Counted from the stretch's first letter, positions 46,458 through 56,181 are shown. The stretch is DNA of 64,000 bases from Arenibacter sp. P308M17 (GCF_003426735.1 NZ_QVON01000005.1:369873-433872), one strand, 5' to 3'. Numbers and translations are program-made. Notes: generated by a model from the sequence alone, not told the origin.

Positions 46458-46636
46458 AAAAGGTTTCCCGGAAAATCCGTTTTCCCCTCCCGATAGCTAT
46501 CGGGACTAAAGGGTGCGAAAAAGAACACTCCATAGTATTGATTGCCGTTTCATAGTTATCGGTAAAACGATTCCCTCCCTTTAGGGCCGGGGCAAGGAAT
46601 CGTTTTTGATATTTTGTTTTTAGCACATTAAAAAAA
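46458..46636. repeat. Dispersed hairpin repeat, copy f
   Basis: A full unit: 'aaaaggtttcccggaaaatc', the perfect inverted 'cccgatagctatcggg', the hairpin aaaacgattcc (46564-46574) / ggaatcgtttt (46596-46606), then 'gatattttgtttttagcaca'. It is the first of three head-to-tail copies. Confidence 0.88.
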
Positions 46637-46877
46637 TCTCAACAAGGTTTCCCGGAAAATCCGTTTTCCCCTCCCGATAGCTATCGGGACTAAAGGGTGC
46701 GGAAAAGAACACTCCATTATCGATTGCTGTTTCATAGTTATCGGTAAAACGATTCCCTCCCTTGCCCGACTACTTCGTTCCCGTCCGTACCGGAACGGGC
46801 GGACAGGCGGGCTTTAGGGCCGGGGCAAGGAATCGTTTTTGATATTTTGTTTTTAGCACATTAAAAAAATCTCAACA
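46637..46877. repeat. Dispersed hairpin repeat, copy g, with nested palindromic insert
   Basis: Nearly identical to copy f, but with about 50 extra bases (46764-46813) inserted in the hairpin loop between 'ccct' and 'ttaggg'. The surrounding hairpin arms are unchanged. Confidence 0.88.
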
Positions 46878-47010
46878 AGGTATCCCGGAAAATCCGTTTT
46901 GCCCCTCCCGATCTATTGGGACCAAACGCAAAGCGAAGATAGTTGTTCTTTTCCGTTTTCCCCATCCCTAAAGGGTGTGAAAAAGAATACTCCATAGCAT
47001 TGATTTAAAT
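46878..47010. repeat. Dispersed hairpin repeat, copy h (truncated)
   Basis: It begins 'aaggtatcccggaaaatccg', keeps a 'gttcttttccgttttcccca' block also seen in copy a, and ends after 'actccatagcattga'. The terminal hairpin is missing. Confidence 0.75.
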
Positions 47011-47049
47011 TTCATTATTGTTTTAAAGTGCCATAAACGCCAGTGGCCA

Positions 47050-48120
47050 CTACCCGATACCGTAATATTCACAGTACCAATCGGTAAAGGATTTAACCCC
47101 ATCCCCTATACTGGTCGAAGGTTTATAGTTGTAGTCCTGAACAAGCCGATCTATGTTGGCCCAAGTTTTTTGTACATCTCCGGGTTGTATGGGCAACATT
47201 ACCTTGGTGGCGCTTTTGCCCAGGTTCTTTTCAATTTCCATAATAAAATCCAACAATTTGACAGATTTGTTGTTTCCTATATTGTAGATCTTGTACAATT
47301 CCTCTGGATCTGTTGGCTCCGGCAATATTTTTTCAATTACGCTTGTGATTCCCATGGTGATGTCATTTATATGGGTGAAATCGCGTTCCATTTCCCCCTT
47401 GTTGAAGACATTGATGGGCTTTCCTTTTAAAATGGCCTCGGTAAAGAGAAAAAGTGCCATATCAGGTCTTCCCCAAGGCCCGTAGACCGTAAAAAAACGG
47501 AGCCCCGTAGTTGGTATTTTATATAGATGGCTGTAGGTATGGGCCATTAGTTCGTTACTCTTTTTTGTAGCGGCGTAAAGACTTATAGGTCGGTCTACTC
47601 GATCATCTTCATGAAAAGGGATTTTCTTGTTAAGACCATACACACTGGAACTACTGGCGTAAATAAAATGCTGGACGGAATGATGCCTGCAACATTCCAA
47701 AATATTGGCATAACCAACCACATTGGAATCTATATAAACCTCAGGGTTTTCTATACTGTAACGCACGCCGGCCTGGGCGGCCAAATGACAGACCTTGTCA
47801 AATTTTTCGATTTCGAAAATTTTGGAAAGATTTTCCCGATCTGTAATATCCAAACGGATAAACCGGAACTGATCCCCATATAACTCGCCGGTACAACCCA
47901 GATCTAAATGGGATGCCTTATCCTTGGTTATCCCTAATTCTTGGAGGCGCGCAAATTTTAATCCAATATCATAGTACTGGTTAATATTGTCGATCCCAAC
48001 TACTTGATGCCCCTTGCCCAATAAAGTTCGGGTAACGTGAAAACCAATAAAACCTGCGGAACCGGTAACCAGTATTTTCAAAAGTTGTTGTTTTTTTACA
48101 AATATCGGAAAATTTGCCAA
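47050..48120 (-). CDS. UDP-glucuronate 4-epimerase-like SDR (CapI type)
   Basis: The protein of 343-356 residues has LKILVTGSAGFIGFHVTRTLL, SSSSVYGLNKKIPF, the catalytic YAATKKSNE, and LRFFTVYGPWGRPDMALF near residue 205. The GRPDMA motif is characteristic of UDP-GlcA 4-epimerases (CapI), which form UDP-GalA. The family usually starts right at KILVTG, so the TTG at 48081 may be the true start; the ATG at 48120 adds 13 residues. It lies about 100 bases downstream of ugd, which makes its substrate. Confidence 0.85.
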   Translation of the reverse strand: MANFPIFVKKQQLLKILVTGSAGFIGFHVTRTLLGKGHQVVGIDNINQYYDIGLKFARLQELGITKDKASHLDLGCTGELYGDQFRFIRLDITDRENLSKIFEIEKFDKVCHLAAQAGVRYSIENPEVYIDSNVVGYANILECCRHHSVQHFIYASSSSVYGLNKKIPFHEDDRVDRPISLYAATKKSNELMAHTYSHLYKIPTTGLRFFTVYGPWGRPDMALFLFTEAILKGKPINVFNKGEMERDFTHINDITMGITSVIEKILPEPTDPEELYKIYNIGNNKSVKLLDFIMEIEKNLGKSATKVMLPIQPGDVQKTWANIDRLVQDYNYKPSTSIGDGVKSFTDWYCEYYGIG

Positions 48121-48226
48121 TAGGGTAGGGAGAAACTTATTGTTCGATAAGGATTTGGTTTCGGAGCCCTATACTTTTATAAGGGCCCTGCCGCATTGCC
48201 CAATCCAATTCGTTGTTAAGAGCTTC

Positions 48227-49624
48227 CTAAGATTCCCCGATCTTATAGTAATTAAACCCTAGTTTGCCCATATCCTCCTTATTCAAAAGCCTTCGTCCAT
48301 CAAAAATAAATGCGGGTTTTAACATCTTATTGAAAATCTGCGGCCAATCAAAGGTTTTAAACTCGTCCCATTCGGTCAATATAGCTATGGCATGGGCATC
48401 CTTTATGGCATCAATGGGTTGCTTGGTCACTTTTAGTAATCTTCGGTTTTCTTCGGGTGTCCTGCTGTTTAAATAATCCAGGTCCGCATAAATTTGTTTT
48501 TCGGAAACCTTTGGATCATAAACCACTATTTCAGCTCTTTCCTCCAAGAGTGCATCGGCAACGTAAATGGCTGCGGATTCCCTGGTATCATTGGTGTCCT
48601 TTTTAAAGGCCCAACCATAGAACACTATTTTTTTGCCCGAAACGGTATTGTACAGGGAGGAAATAATATTTTCGGCAAAACGTCTTTTCTGGTAATCGTT
48701 CATAATAATTACCTGCTCCCAATAATCGGCCACTTCCTGAAGGCCAAAACTACTGGCAATATACACCAGGTTCAGTATGTCTTTCTGAAAACAGGAACCA
48801 CCAAAACCAACGGATGAATTCAGGAATTTGGACCCTATCCTGCTGTCGTATCCTATTGCCTTGGAGACCTCGGCAACGTTGGCATCGGTTCTCTCACAAA
48901 GCGCCGAAATTGAGTTTATGGAGGAGACCCGTTGTGCCAAAAAGGCATTGGCCACCAATTTGGATAGTTCCGAAGACCATACATTGGTCTGTAAGATACG
49001 TTCTTTGGGAAGCCAATGTTCGTAAATGGCGCTTAGGGTGTCCTTGGCCGCTTTTCCGGTAGGGGTCTCATCGCCGCCTATCAATACGCGATCGGCATTC
49101 AATAGGTCTTCTATGGCGGTACCTTCTGCCAGAAATTCTGGATTGGAAAGGATTTCAAATGCAACCCCGTTCCCGGTATTGTCCAAAATACTTTTAATGG
49201 CACTTGCCGTTCTTACCGGAAGAGTGGATTTTTCTACTACTATCTTATCATTTTTGGCTACCCGGGCAATATTCCTGGCACACAGTTCAATATATTTCAG
49301 GTCGGCTGCCTGCCCTTTGCCCTTGCCATAGGTTTTGGTAGGGGTATTAACGGATATAAATATGATTTCAGCTTCGTCAATGGCCTTGTCCACATCCGTG
49401 CTAAAAAATAGGTTCTTGCCCCTTGTGGCACCAACAATTTCACTAAGACCGGGCTCGTAGACCGGTAAATTATCCAAATTGGAATCGTTCCATTGGTCAA
49501 TACGTTCTGCATTTATATCCACAACGGTAACTTTTATTTCTGGACATTGGCTGGCAATGACGGACATGGTGGGTCCGCCAACATATCCGGCCCCGATGCA
49601 ACAAATCTTGGTAACTTTCTTCAT
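48227..49624 (-). CDS. ugd: UDP-glucose 6-dehydrogenase
   Basis: The 465-residue protein has [19 protein letters not shown] at the start, [11 protein letters not shown], and [16 protein letters not shown] near residue 160. The catalytic-Cys motif [10 protein letters not shown] lies near 275. [16 protein letters not shown] and a C-terminal UDP-binding domain follow. It belongs to the longer, eukaryote-like UGDH group common in Bacteroidota. It oxidises UDP-glucose to UDP-glucuronate with NAD+. It is the first gene of the minus-strand precursor block and is divergent from the DegT gene. Confidence 0.93.
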   Translation of the reverse strand: MKKVTKICCIGAGYVGGPTMSVIASQCPEIKVTVVDINAERIDQWNDSNLDNLPVYEPGLSEIVGATRGKNLFFSTDVDKAIDEAEIIFISVNTPTKTYGKGKGQAADLKYIELCARNIARVAKNDKIVVEKSTLPVRTASAIKSILDNTGNGVAFEILSNPEFLAEGTAIEDLLNADRVLIGGDETPTGKAAKDTLSAIYEHWLPKERILQTNVWSSELSKLVANAFLAQRVSSINSISALCERTDANVAEVSKAIGYDSRIGSKFLNSSVGFGGSCFQKDILNLVYIASSFGLQEVADYWEQVIIMNDYQKRRFAENIISSLYNTVSGKKIVFYGWAFKKDTNDTRESAAIYVADALLEERAEIVVYDPKVSEKQIYADLDYLNSRTPEENRRLLKVTKQPIDAIKDAHAIAILTEWDEFKTFDWPQIFNKMLKPAFIFDGRRLLNKEDMGKLGFNYYKIGES

Positions 49625-49678
49625 TATTATAGGATAATTATTTACTGCAAAGATTAAAAATTAATTCAAATGGCCTAG

Positions 49679-49870
49679 ACTTTTTACTGGTCTAAGCGTA
49701 TCTTTATAGATGAATTGTTCGGAAGTCTCGATAAAGCTTCGGAAAATTCTATTGAGGGAGTATTTAATCGAGATTATTCAATCTTGAACGAATTATTGAG
49801 GGATTATGATAATGTACCCAAAAGTATAGCTAATTTTACCATGAAATTATTAAATAACCCCAAGTTTTGA
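49679..49870 (+). pseudogene. Possible 3' remnant of an unrecognised gene
   Basis: A stop-free frame of 63 codons follows a TAG at 49676 and ends at TGA 49868-49870, overlapping the DegT start. It encodes a well-balanced sequence (KRIFIDELFGSLDKAS..., ...DYSILNELLRDYDNV) with no ATG near its beginning. It reads like the C-terminal end of a lost or truncated protein; I do not recognise the family. It could also be chance, and I see no matching upstream part. Confidence 0.35.
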
Positions 49871-50997
49871 TAACTAAAACTAAAATCTGGCTTTCCTCGC
49901 CGCATATGGGCGGTAACGAACAAAATTATGTTCAGGAGGCCTTCAATACCAATTGGATTGCTCCATTGGGGCCCAATGTAAATGCCTTTGAGCAATCTAT
50001 AGAAGATTATTTGGGCAATTCCGTAGAAGTGGCGGCCCTAAGCTCCGGTACTGCGGCCATTCATTTGGCACTGGAACTTCTTGGAGTAAGCCATGGAGAC
50101 GATGTTATTTGTCAGTCCTTTACTTTTTCCGCATCTGCCAATCCCATAACCTATTTGGGCGCTAATCCTATATTTGTGGATAGCGAGAGGGAGACTTGGA
50201 ATATTTCCCCTATTTTATTGGAAAAGGCCATTAAGGATAGCTTGGCAAATGGAAAAAAGCCAAAGGCCATTATAGCGGTGCATTTGTACGGTATGCCCTA
50301 TAAGGTGGTTGAGATAAATGAAATTGCCGCCAGTTACGATATTCCTGTTATAGAGGATAGTGCGGAGGCCTTGGGCAGTACCTATAGGAATATGCCCTGT
50401 AGCAGTTTTGGAACCATTGGCATATTGTCCTTTAACGGCAATAAGATTATTACGACCTCCGGTGGCGGTGCCTTGGTCACCAAGGATGGGGAATTAAAAA
50501 AGAAAGCCGTTTTTCTGGCAACCCAGGCCCGTGACAATGCCCCTCATTATGAACATACCCATATTGGCTACAATTATCGAATGAGCAATGTACTTGCCGG
50601 AATAGGTAGGGGACAAATGGAGGTAATTCAAGATAGGGTGAATGCCAGGAGGAGCAATTTTGACTATTATAAGTCCAAGTTGGCACAACGATCCGAAATA
50701 GAATTTTTGGACGAACCAAAAGGCCTAAAATCCAACCGATGGTTGAGCTGTATATTGCTGCCTTCCTACGATATTCGTGAAAAAATAAGGTTGGCGCTAT
50801 TGGAAGAGGATATAGAGTCCAGACCTTTGTGGAAACCAATGCACCTTCAACCGGTTTTTATACACTGTAAAAATTATGTGGACGGTACTTCGGACGATTT
50901 GTTCCAAAGGGGACTTTGTTTGCCCAGCGGTTCCAATTTGGAGTATGAAGATCTAGATAGAGTAATAGAAACAATTTTAAAAGTATTGACCCAATGA
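49867..50997 (+). CDS. DegT/DnrJ/EryC1/StrS-type sugar aminotransferase (PglE-like)
   Basis: The 376-residue PLP enzyme has SSPHMGGNEQNYVQEAFNTNW near the N-terminus, SSGTAAIHLALELLG, EDSAEALGS, and the PLP-lysine motif SFNGNKIITTSGGG near residue 190. HYEHTHIGYNYRMSN follows. It resembles PglE/WbpE-type enzymes that aminate the C4 keto group of UDP-4-keto-6-deoxy-HexNAc. The predicted start is TTG at 49867. Its stop overlaps the start of the CapD-like gene by 4 bases, so dehydratase and aminotransferase form a coupled pair. Confidence 0.87.
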   Translation: MITKTKIWLSSPHMGGNEQNYVQEAFNTNWIAPLGPNVNAFEQSIEDYLGNSVEVAALSSGTAAIHLALELLGVSHGDDVICQSFTFSASANPITYLGANPIFVDSERETWNISPILLEKAIKDSLANGKKPKAIIAVHLYGMPYKVVEINEIAASYDIPVIEDSAEALGSTYRNMPCSSFGTIGILSFNGNKIITTSGGGALVTKDGELKKKAVFLATQARDNAPHYEHTHIGYNYRMSNVLAGIGRGQMEVIQDRVNARRSNFDYYKSKLAQRSEIEFLDEPKGLKSNRWLSCILLPSYDIREKIRLALLEEDIESRPLWKPMHLQPVFIHCKNYVDGTSDDLFQRGLCLPSGSNLEYEDLDRVIETILKVLTQ

Positions 50998-52064
50998 TAC
51001 ATAATTACTTAACCAGCAGGGTACAAAAGTATACCTCAAAATGGATTGTGTTGGCCATAGATTTGATCTTGGTGGCCATTACATTTATATTGTCCTATCT
51101 TATTAGGTTTAATCTAACGCTGGATTTTGATATTAGCAAGTTGGTGATGCAACTGCCCATAATAATCCTTATTTCGTTGGTTGCTTTCTTGGTTACCGGT
51201 TCCTACAAAGGAGTGGTCCGTCATACAGGGGTAAGGGATGTCTACAATATTTTCAATGCCATCTGTCTTGCCAGTATCATTACCATTTTTATGATCATAC
51301 TCAATAGGGAAATGGATTTTATGGAAGGTTTTACGGTTCCCTTATCCATTATTATCATCCATAGCTTGTTGAGTTTTATTGCTTTGACCGCTTCCAGGTA
51401 TATGTTCAAGAATGCCTATTATAATTTAGTGAAGCAGTTTAAAATAACTAAAAAGGTTATTATCTATGGGGCAGGGGAGTCTGGGGTCCTTACCCAAAAT
51501 GCCCTGTCCAGTCACTCGGGAAGTGTTTCAAGGGTTGTTGGCTATATAGATAAGGATTATGAAAAGGTAGGCAAGAGTATAAATGGCGTAAAAGTCTATG
51601 CCCCAGAAGTATTGTCCGAATATTTCATTAAAGCCAATGATATTAGTGAAATTATATTTTCCATTCAAAACATTGAACATAGTAAATTGAGGGAGTTGGT
51701 GGAAGGTTTGGTAGATTTTCCGGTACAGGTAAAAATAGTTCCCCCAATTGAGGATTGGATCAATGGGGAGTTGAAGCTTTCCCAGATTAAACAGGTGCAA
51801 ATCGAGGATTTGTTGGACAGGGTCCCCATCAATATCAAGAACAACCGCATTTCCAAAGAACTAAAGGACAAGGTAATCGTGGTTACCGGCGGGGCAGGTT
51901 CCATTGGTAGTGAGCTGGTAAGACAAATTGCGAATTATGAATACAAATCACTGATCGTGATAGATCAGGCAGAATCGGCCCTATATGACCTGCAGCAGGA
52001 GTTGATTCAGAATGGGTTCCATAATTTTATTCCCATTGTAGGGGATATTAGGGATAAAAATTAG
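50994..52064 (+). CDS. N-terminal part of the CapD-type dehydratase
   Basis: This 356-residue fragment has four membrane helices (residues 15-140) and a first Rossmann-like domain with KKVIIYGAGESGVL near 155. It then has the NAD(P)-binding start of the catalytic domain, VVTGGAGSIGSELVRQIANYE near 300. It ends just before the catalytic residues, so it cannot be an active dehydratase alone. It overlaps the DegT stop by 4 bases. Confidence 0.75.
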   Translation: MIHNYLTSRVQKYTSKWIVLAIDLILVAITFILSYLIRFNLTLDFDISKLVMQLPIIILISLVAFLVTGSYKGVVRHTGVRDVYNIFNAICLASIITIFMIILNREMDFMEGFTVPLSIIIIHSLLSFIALTASRYMFKNAYYNLVKQFKITKKVIIYGAGESGVLTQNALSSHSGSVSRVVGYIDKDYEKVGKSINGVKVYAPEVLSEYFIKANDISEIIFSIQNIEHSKLRELVEGLVDFPVQVKIVPPIEDWINGELKLSQIKQVQIEDLLDRVPINIKNNRISKELKDKVIVVTGGAGSIGSELVRQIANYEYKSLIVIDQAESALYDLQQELIQNGFHNFIPIVGDIRDKN

Positions 52065-52065
52065 G

Positions 52066-52944
52066 ATGTCCGGTATATTTCAGGAGTATAGGCCCAATAT
52101 GGTGTTCCATGCCGCTGCCTATAAACATGTACCCTTAATGGAGTACAATGCCTATGAGGCCGTTAAGATCAATGTAGCGGGAACCAAGGTGATCGTGGAT
52201 CTTTCCCTGGAAAATAATGTGGACAAATTTATATTTGTGTCTACCGATAAGGCGGTCAACCCCACCAATGTAATGGGGGCTACCAAGAGAATAGCTGAAA
52301 TGTACATTAGTTGTTCCCAGCAACAAAACAAGACAAAATTTATCACAACCCGTTTTGGTAACGTATTGGGATCCAATGGCTCCGTAATTCCATTGTTTAA
52401 AAAGCAAATTGAAAAAGGAGGGCCGCTGACCGTAACACATAAGGATATAACGCGATATTTTATGACGATCCCCGAAGCCTCCCAATTGGTATTGGAAGCT
52501 GGCGGTATGGGACAGGGAGGTGAAATTTTTATTTTCGATATGGGCGAATCGGTCAGGATCTTCAATTTGGCCAAGAATATGATCAAATTATCGGGGCTAC
52601 GATATCCGGAGGACATAGATATTAAGATTACAGGCCTTAGGCCCGGTGAAAAATTATATGAGGAACTATTGGCCAATGGAGAAAATACTATGCCTACCTA
52701 TCATAAAAAAATTATGATCAGCAAGTTCAGGGAATTCGACTTTGAAGAGGTTAGGTCCAAGATCAACGAGTTGTGCGTAACCAATATGTTTTTTAATGGC
52801 AATCCGGTGTCACTGATGAAGGCCATTGTACCTGAATACGTTTCCAATAATTCTGAGCTTTGTAAGCTGGACAAGGAAAAGGAAATTAAAAAAGTAGTAG
52901 AAAAAACAGAAAATGTAACCATCAAGAAAATTTTACAGCCGTAA
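52066..52944 (+). CDS. C-terminal catalytic part of the CapD-type dehydratase
   Basis: This 292-residue fragment carries AAAYKHVPLMEYNAYEAVK, STDKAVNPTNVMGATKRIAEM (catalytic region with Met replacing Tyr, as in FlaA1/CapD) and GLRPGEKLYEELL. It lacks the NAD(P)-binding loop, which is on the preceding frame. The ATG at 52066 lies one base after the upstream stop, so reinitiation is possible. Confidence 0.75.
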   Translation: MSGIFQEYRPNMVFHAAAYKHVPLMEYNAYEAVKINVAGTKVIVDLSLENNVDKFIFVSTDKAVNPTNVMGATKRIAEMYISCSQQQNKTKFITTRFGNVLGSNGSVIPLFKKQIEKGGPLTVTHKDITRYFMTIPEASQLVLEAGGMGQGGEIFIFDMGESVRIFNLAKNMIKLSGLRYPEDIDIKITGLRPGEKLYEELLANGENTMPTYHKKIMISKFREFDFEEVRSKINELCVTNMFFNGNPVSLMKAIVPEYVSNNSELCKLDKEKEIKKVVEKTENVTIKKILQP

Positions 52945-53001
52945 AATTTACTATACTTGTATTACAAATTTTAATAATCAATTCCTTATATACCTGGATT
53001 C

Positions 53002-53772
53002 ATGAAAAAAGAATTTTTTGGCCCGTTTAAACTTTTGATCGTTTTTGCACTATTATTATCTTCCTGTGCTTCCAAAAAGGAAGTAGTCTATTTTCAGAAC
53101 GCCAGTAGTTTTGAAACCTTGGTGGACAAGAACAGTTTTACCCCAAAGTTTAAGGTAGATGACCTGGTGAGCATCAATGTTTCTACCTTGGACAATGAGG
53201 CCAGTGTTCCCTTTAATTTGTTCAAGGGGGCCAGTGAAGGGGGGATCAGGGCAGAAGAAGTAAACTATTTAATCGATGAGGAAGGGAATATCAATTTTCC
53301 GGTGATAGGAAAATTGAAAATATCCGGTTTGTCACCCGAGGAGGTGAGACTGCTCTTAAGCGAAAGGTTAAAGGATTATTTAAAGGATCCCATCATCAAT
53401 ATTAGGTTGGTGAATTTTACGGTCACTATTTTGGGTGAGGTACAAAGACCTGGAACCTATCCAGTAAGTGGCGAGCGTATTACCATATTGGAAGCGTTGG
53501 GGCTAGCTGGGGATTTGACCATTAAGGGAATGCGGAAGAATGTAATGGTAATCCGTGATTTTGACGGGACCAAAGTATATACCCGTTTAGATCTTACCAA
53601 AAAAGAGGCTATGAATTCCCCTGTGTATTATTTGACCCAGAACGATGTTGTCTATGTGGAACCCAATCAGTCCGCGGTAACGGCTTCCAGTTTGGATAAT
53701 AGGGCCACTATAGCCATTTCCCTGGCATCACTGGTGATTACCTCTACCATACTTTTTATAACAAGAAATTAA
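53002..53772 (+). CDS. wza: Outer-membrane polysaccharide export lipoprotein Wza
   Basis: The 256-residue protein has a lipoprotein signal with lipobox LLLSSCASK (Cys near residue 22). A Poly_export domain has KVDDLVSINVSTLD and 'NYLIDEEGNINFPVIG'. SLBB-like segments include TVTILGEVQRPGTYPV near residue 145, and a hydrophobic C-terminal helix follows ('ATIAISLASLVITSTILFI'). It would form the export channel that works with Wzc, encoded 27 bases downstream. Confidence 0.9.
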   Translation: MKKEFFGPFKLLIVFALLLSSCASKKEVVYFQNASSFETLVDKNSFTPKFKVDDLVSINVSTLDNEASVPFNLFKGASEGGIRAEEVNYLIDEEGNINFPVIGKLKISGLSPEEVRLLLSERLKDYLKDPIINIRLVNFTVTILGEVQRPGTYPVSGERITILEALGLAGDLTIKGMRKNVMVIRDFDGTKVYTRLDLTKKEAMNSPVYYLTQNDVVYVEPNQSAVTASSLDNRATIAISLASLVITSTILFITRN

Positions 53773-53799
53773 ATAATAATTTATTTTACCCCTTGCCCA

Positions 53800-56181
53800 A
53801 TGAGTTTTAACTCCCAAGATAAATCTACGGAAACCCCAGATTTAAAGGAAATAATAAGTTTATATACCAAACACTGGAAGTGGTTTGTCCTTTCAGGATT
53901 TCTTTCACTGGTAATAGCGTATGTCTATCTTAGATATGAAATTCCGGAGTACATAGCAGAAGCCAAGATTCAAATTGTAGATGAAGGCAGTTCCGGGGCA
54001 GGCCTTGGATTGTTTAAGGATTTGGACCTTCTTTCCAATGGGAATACCGAAGTTTTGGATGAAATAGAGCTCATAAATTCCAGATCCAATTTTATTGAAG
54101 TGGTCAAATCATTGGGGCTTAATACCAAGATAATGGCACAGGGGCATATTATTGAAACGGAACTCTATACCAACCCGCCGGTAAAGGTAAATTTTATTGC
54201 TGCGGATTCCATTATCAATAAATCCAGTTTTGAATTTTACCTGCAATTATCATCTACTACCACTTTTGGGTATACCGAAGAGGAAGATATGCCGGTAAAG
54301 GTATTGTCGTTCGGGACCAATATCCCAACTCCAATAGGGGATATTGTGGTAACCCCCAATATGGAAAATTTTGATCGATTTAAGGAAGCCAAAATTAAGG
54401 TAGTAGTTCACCCAGTGAATCTGGTTGCGCAATCATATAGAACACGAATAAAAATCGATTTATTGGATCAATTTTCTAATATTTTGAATATTTCTTTGGA
54501 AGATCCAATAAAGGAAAAGGCTGTGCAAATTATAGATGAACTGATAAGGGTCTACAATAAGAATGCCATAGAGGATAAAAGGTTGATCGCCGATAGGACT
54601 TCCAATTTTATTGATGATAGAATTGCCGAGATATATACCAATCTTTCCTCTGTTGATCAGACTGCACAGGATTTTAAAACAGGAAGGGGGGTCACGGATA
54701 TTGCTTCGGAAGCCAATATTAATCTGAATGTAGGGGTAGCCAATCAACAGGAACTGGCCAATATGCGGACCCAGTTAAATATAGCGGCATCCATGAAGGA
54801 CATTGTGGAACAGCAGGACGGTTTTGAGGTACTTCCCGGAAATGTGGGCTTAACAGATCCTACCATAAACAGCACTACCTCCAAGTACAACGAACTGGTT
54901 TTGGAACGGAACCGATTATTGAAAAGTTCCAATGAAAAGAACCCTGTCATTGTTAATTTGGACCAACAGATCCGTGGTTTAAAGAGAAATATGCAGTCCA
55001 GCTTAAACAGTACCGTGGATAATTTGGGCTTACAGGTAAATGCTTTGAGCAACCAACAGGCCATCTTTAATTCCAAGATTTATTCCGCTCCCAAAAATGA
55101 GAGGGCCTTAAGGGATATCACCAGGAAACAGGAAACTACGGAGCAGTTGTACCTGTATTTACTGCAAAAAAGGGAGGAAGCCCAAATTGCGGTGGCTTCC
55201 ACGGCACCCAAATCCAAGGTTATAGATTATGCTTTTAATCCTACGCCTTTTCCCATTTCACCTCGAAGAAATGTAGTGTTTTTGGCCTTTTTGATGTTGG
55301 GAGGGTTAATACCCTTTGCCTTTATTTACGTGTCGGATCTTTTGGATAACAAACTGCACAATATGCACAGTTTGGAAAAAATATCCATGGATATTCCCGT
55401 ATTGGGGGAATTGCCCAGACTTTCCAGGAAGGACAAAAAAATAATTGTTAGGGAAGACCGCTCCGTCCTTGCGGAATCCTTACGGATAATTAGGACCAAT
55501 TTGGATTACTTGATCAAGACCAAAAGTATAGAGAACGGAAAGAACAATATTATTTTTGTAACCTCCAGTGTACCAGGTGAAGGAAAGTCCTTTCTTTCTA
55601 CTAATTTGGCCTTGACCATAGCCAGTACCGATAAAAAGGTGCTATTGTTGGGGGCGGATGTCCGAAATCCTAAATTGTACTCTTTTTTTACGGCCAGTGA
55701 GATTAATAGAATGCCAAGTAAAAATAAGAAAAAGGATGTTGGACTTACAGAATACTTATACGATAAGACCTTGGAGGTAAACGATATAATTAATCCAATG
55801 TTGGTTTTTGAGGATACCTTGGACGTAATATATTCGGGGCGTATACCTCCCAATCCGGCCGAACTCCTGATGAGCAAACGTATTAAAGATCTTTTTGAGG
55901 AGGTTTCGGCGAAATATGACTATGTAATTGTTGATACTGCACCGCTGATGGTGGTTACGGATACTCTTTTGATCAGTGATTATGCCAATCACCTTATTTA
56001 TGTAACCAGGGCGGATATTACGGAAAGGAAAGCTGTTCAATATCCTATGAAATTACAGGAGGACGGTAAAATTAAAGGACTTGCATTTGTGGTCAATGAT
56101 GTAAAGGTTTCCAATTTGGGATATGGCGGCAAATATGGCTATGGCTATGGCAAGAGTCAAAAAAAGTGGTGGAAATTTTAG
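53800..56181 (+). CDS. wzc: Tyrosine-protein kinase/chain-length regulator Wzc
   Basis: The 793-residue protein has a Wzz domain with a first membrane helix near residues 28-45, a large periplasmic coiled-coil region with a GNVR segment, and a second membrane helix near 490-515. The cytoplasmic BY-kinase domain has Walker A SVPGEGKSFLSTNLA near 590, Walker A' LLLGADVRNPKL and Walker B YDYVIVDTAP. The C-terminal tail is Tyr/Gly rich (GYGGKYGYGYGKS), the usual autophosphorylation cluster. It controls polysaccharide chain length and export with Wza. Confidence 0.92.
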   Translation: MSFNSQDKSTETPDLKEIISLYTKHWKWFVLSGFLSLVIAYVYLRYEIPEYIAEAKIQIVDEGSSGAGLGLFKDLDLLSNGNTEVLDEIELINSRSNFIEVVKSLGLNTKIMAQGHIIETELYTNPPVKVNFIAADSIINKSSFEFYLQLSSTTTFGYTEEEDMPVKVLSFGTNIPTPIGDIVVTPNMENFDRFKEAKIKVVVHPVNLVAQSYRTRIKIDLLDQFSNILNISLEDPIKEKAVQIIDELIRVYNKNAIEDKRLIADRTSNFIDDRIAEIYTNLSSVDQTAQDFKTGRGVTDIASEANINLNVGVANQQELANMRTQLNIAASMKDIVEQQDGFEVLPGNVGLTDPTINSTTSKYNELVLERNRLLKSSNEKNPVIVNLDQQIRGLKRNMQSSLNSTVDNLGLQVNALSNQQAIFNSKIYSAPKNERALRDITRKQETTEQLYLYLLQKREEAQIAVASTAPKSKVIDYAFNPTPFPISPRRNVVFLAFLMLGGLIPFAFIYVSDLLDNKLHNMHSLEKISMDIPVLGELPRLSRKDKKIIVREDRSVLAESLRIIRTNLDYLIKTKSIENGKNNIIFVTSSVPGEGKSFLSTNLALTIASTDKKVLLLGADVRNPKLYSFFTASEINRMPSKNKKKDVGLTEYLYDKTLEVNDIINPMLVFEDTLDVIYSGRIPPNPAELLMSKRIKDLFEEVSAKYDYVIVDTAPLMVVTDTLLISDYANHLIYVTRADITERKAVQYPMKLQEDGKIKGLAFVVNDVKVSNLGYGGKYGYGYGKSQKKWWKF

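Larger units (their letters stand above)
50994..52944 (+). pseudogene. FlaA1/CapD-type UDP-GlcNAc 4,6-dehydratase split by a +1 frameshift
   Basis: Two adjacent frames together give a complete membrane-anchored dehydratase of about 650 residues, the usual length. The first ends ...VGDIRDKN at TAG 52062-52064; the second, one base out of frame, resumes ...MSGIFQEYRPNMVFHAAAYKHVP from 52066. Removing one base in 'aaaaattagg' (52056-52065) would restore 'DIRDKNRMSGIF', the normal family sequence. It may be a true inactivating mutation, an assembly error in an A/T run, or two polypeptides made by reinitiation. If functional, it makes the 4-keto sugar used by the DegT gene upstream. Confidence 0.8.

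Noticed and set aside
46438..46626. Minus-strand frames through the hairpin repeats (also 44723-44905)
   Set aside because: The two frames give similar peptides only because they read the same repeat; there is no independent evidence of coding.
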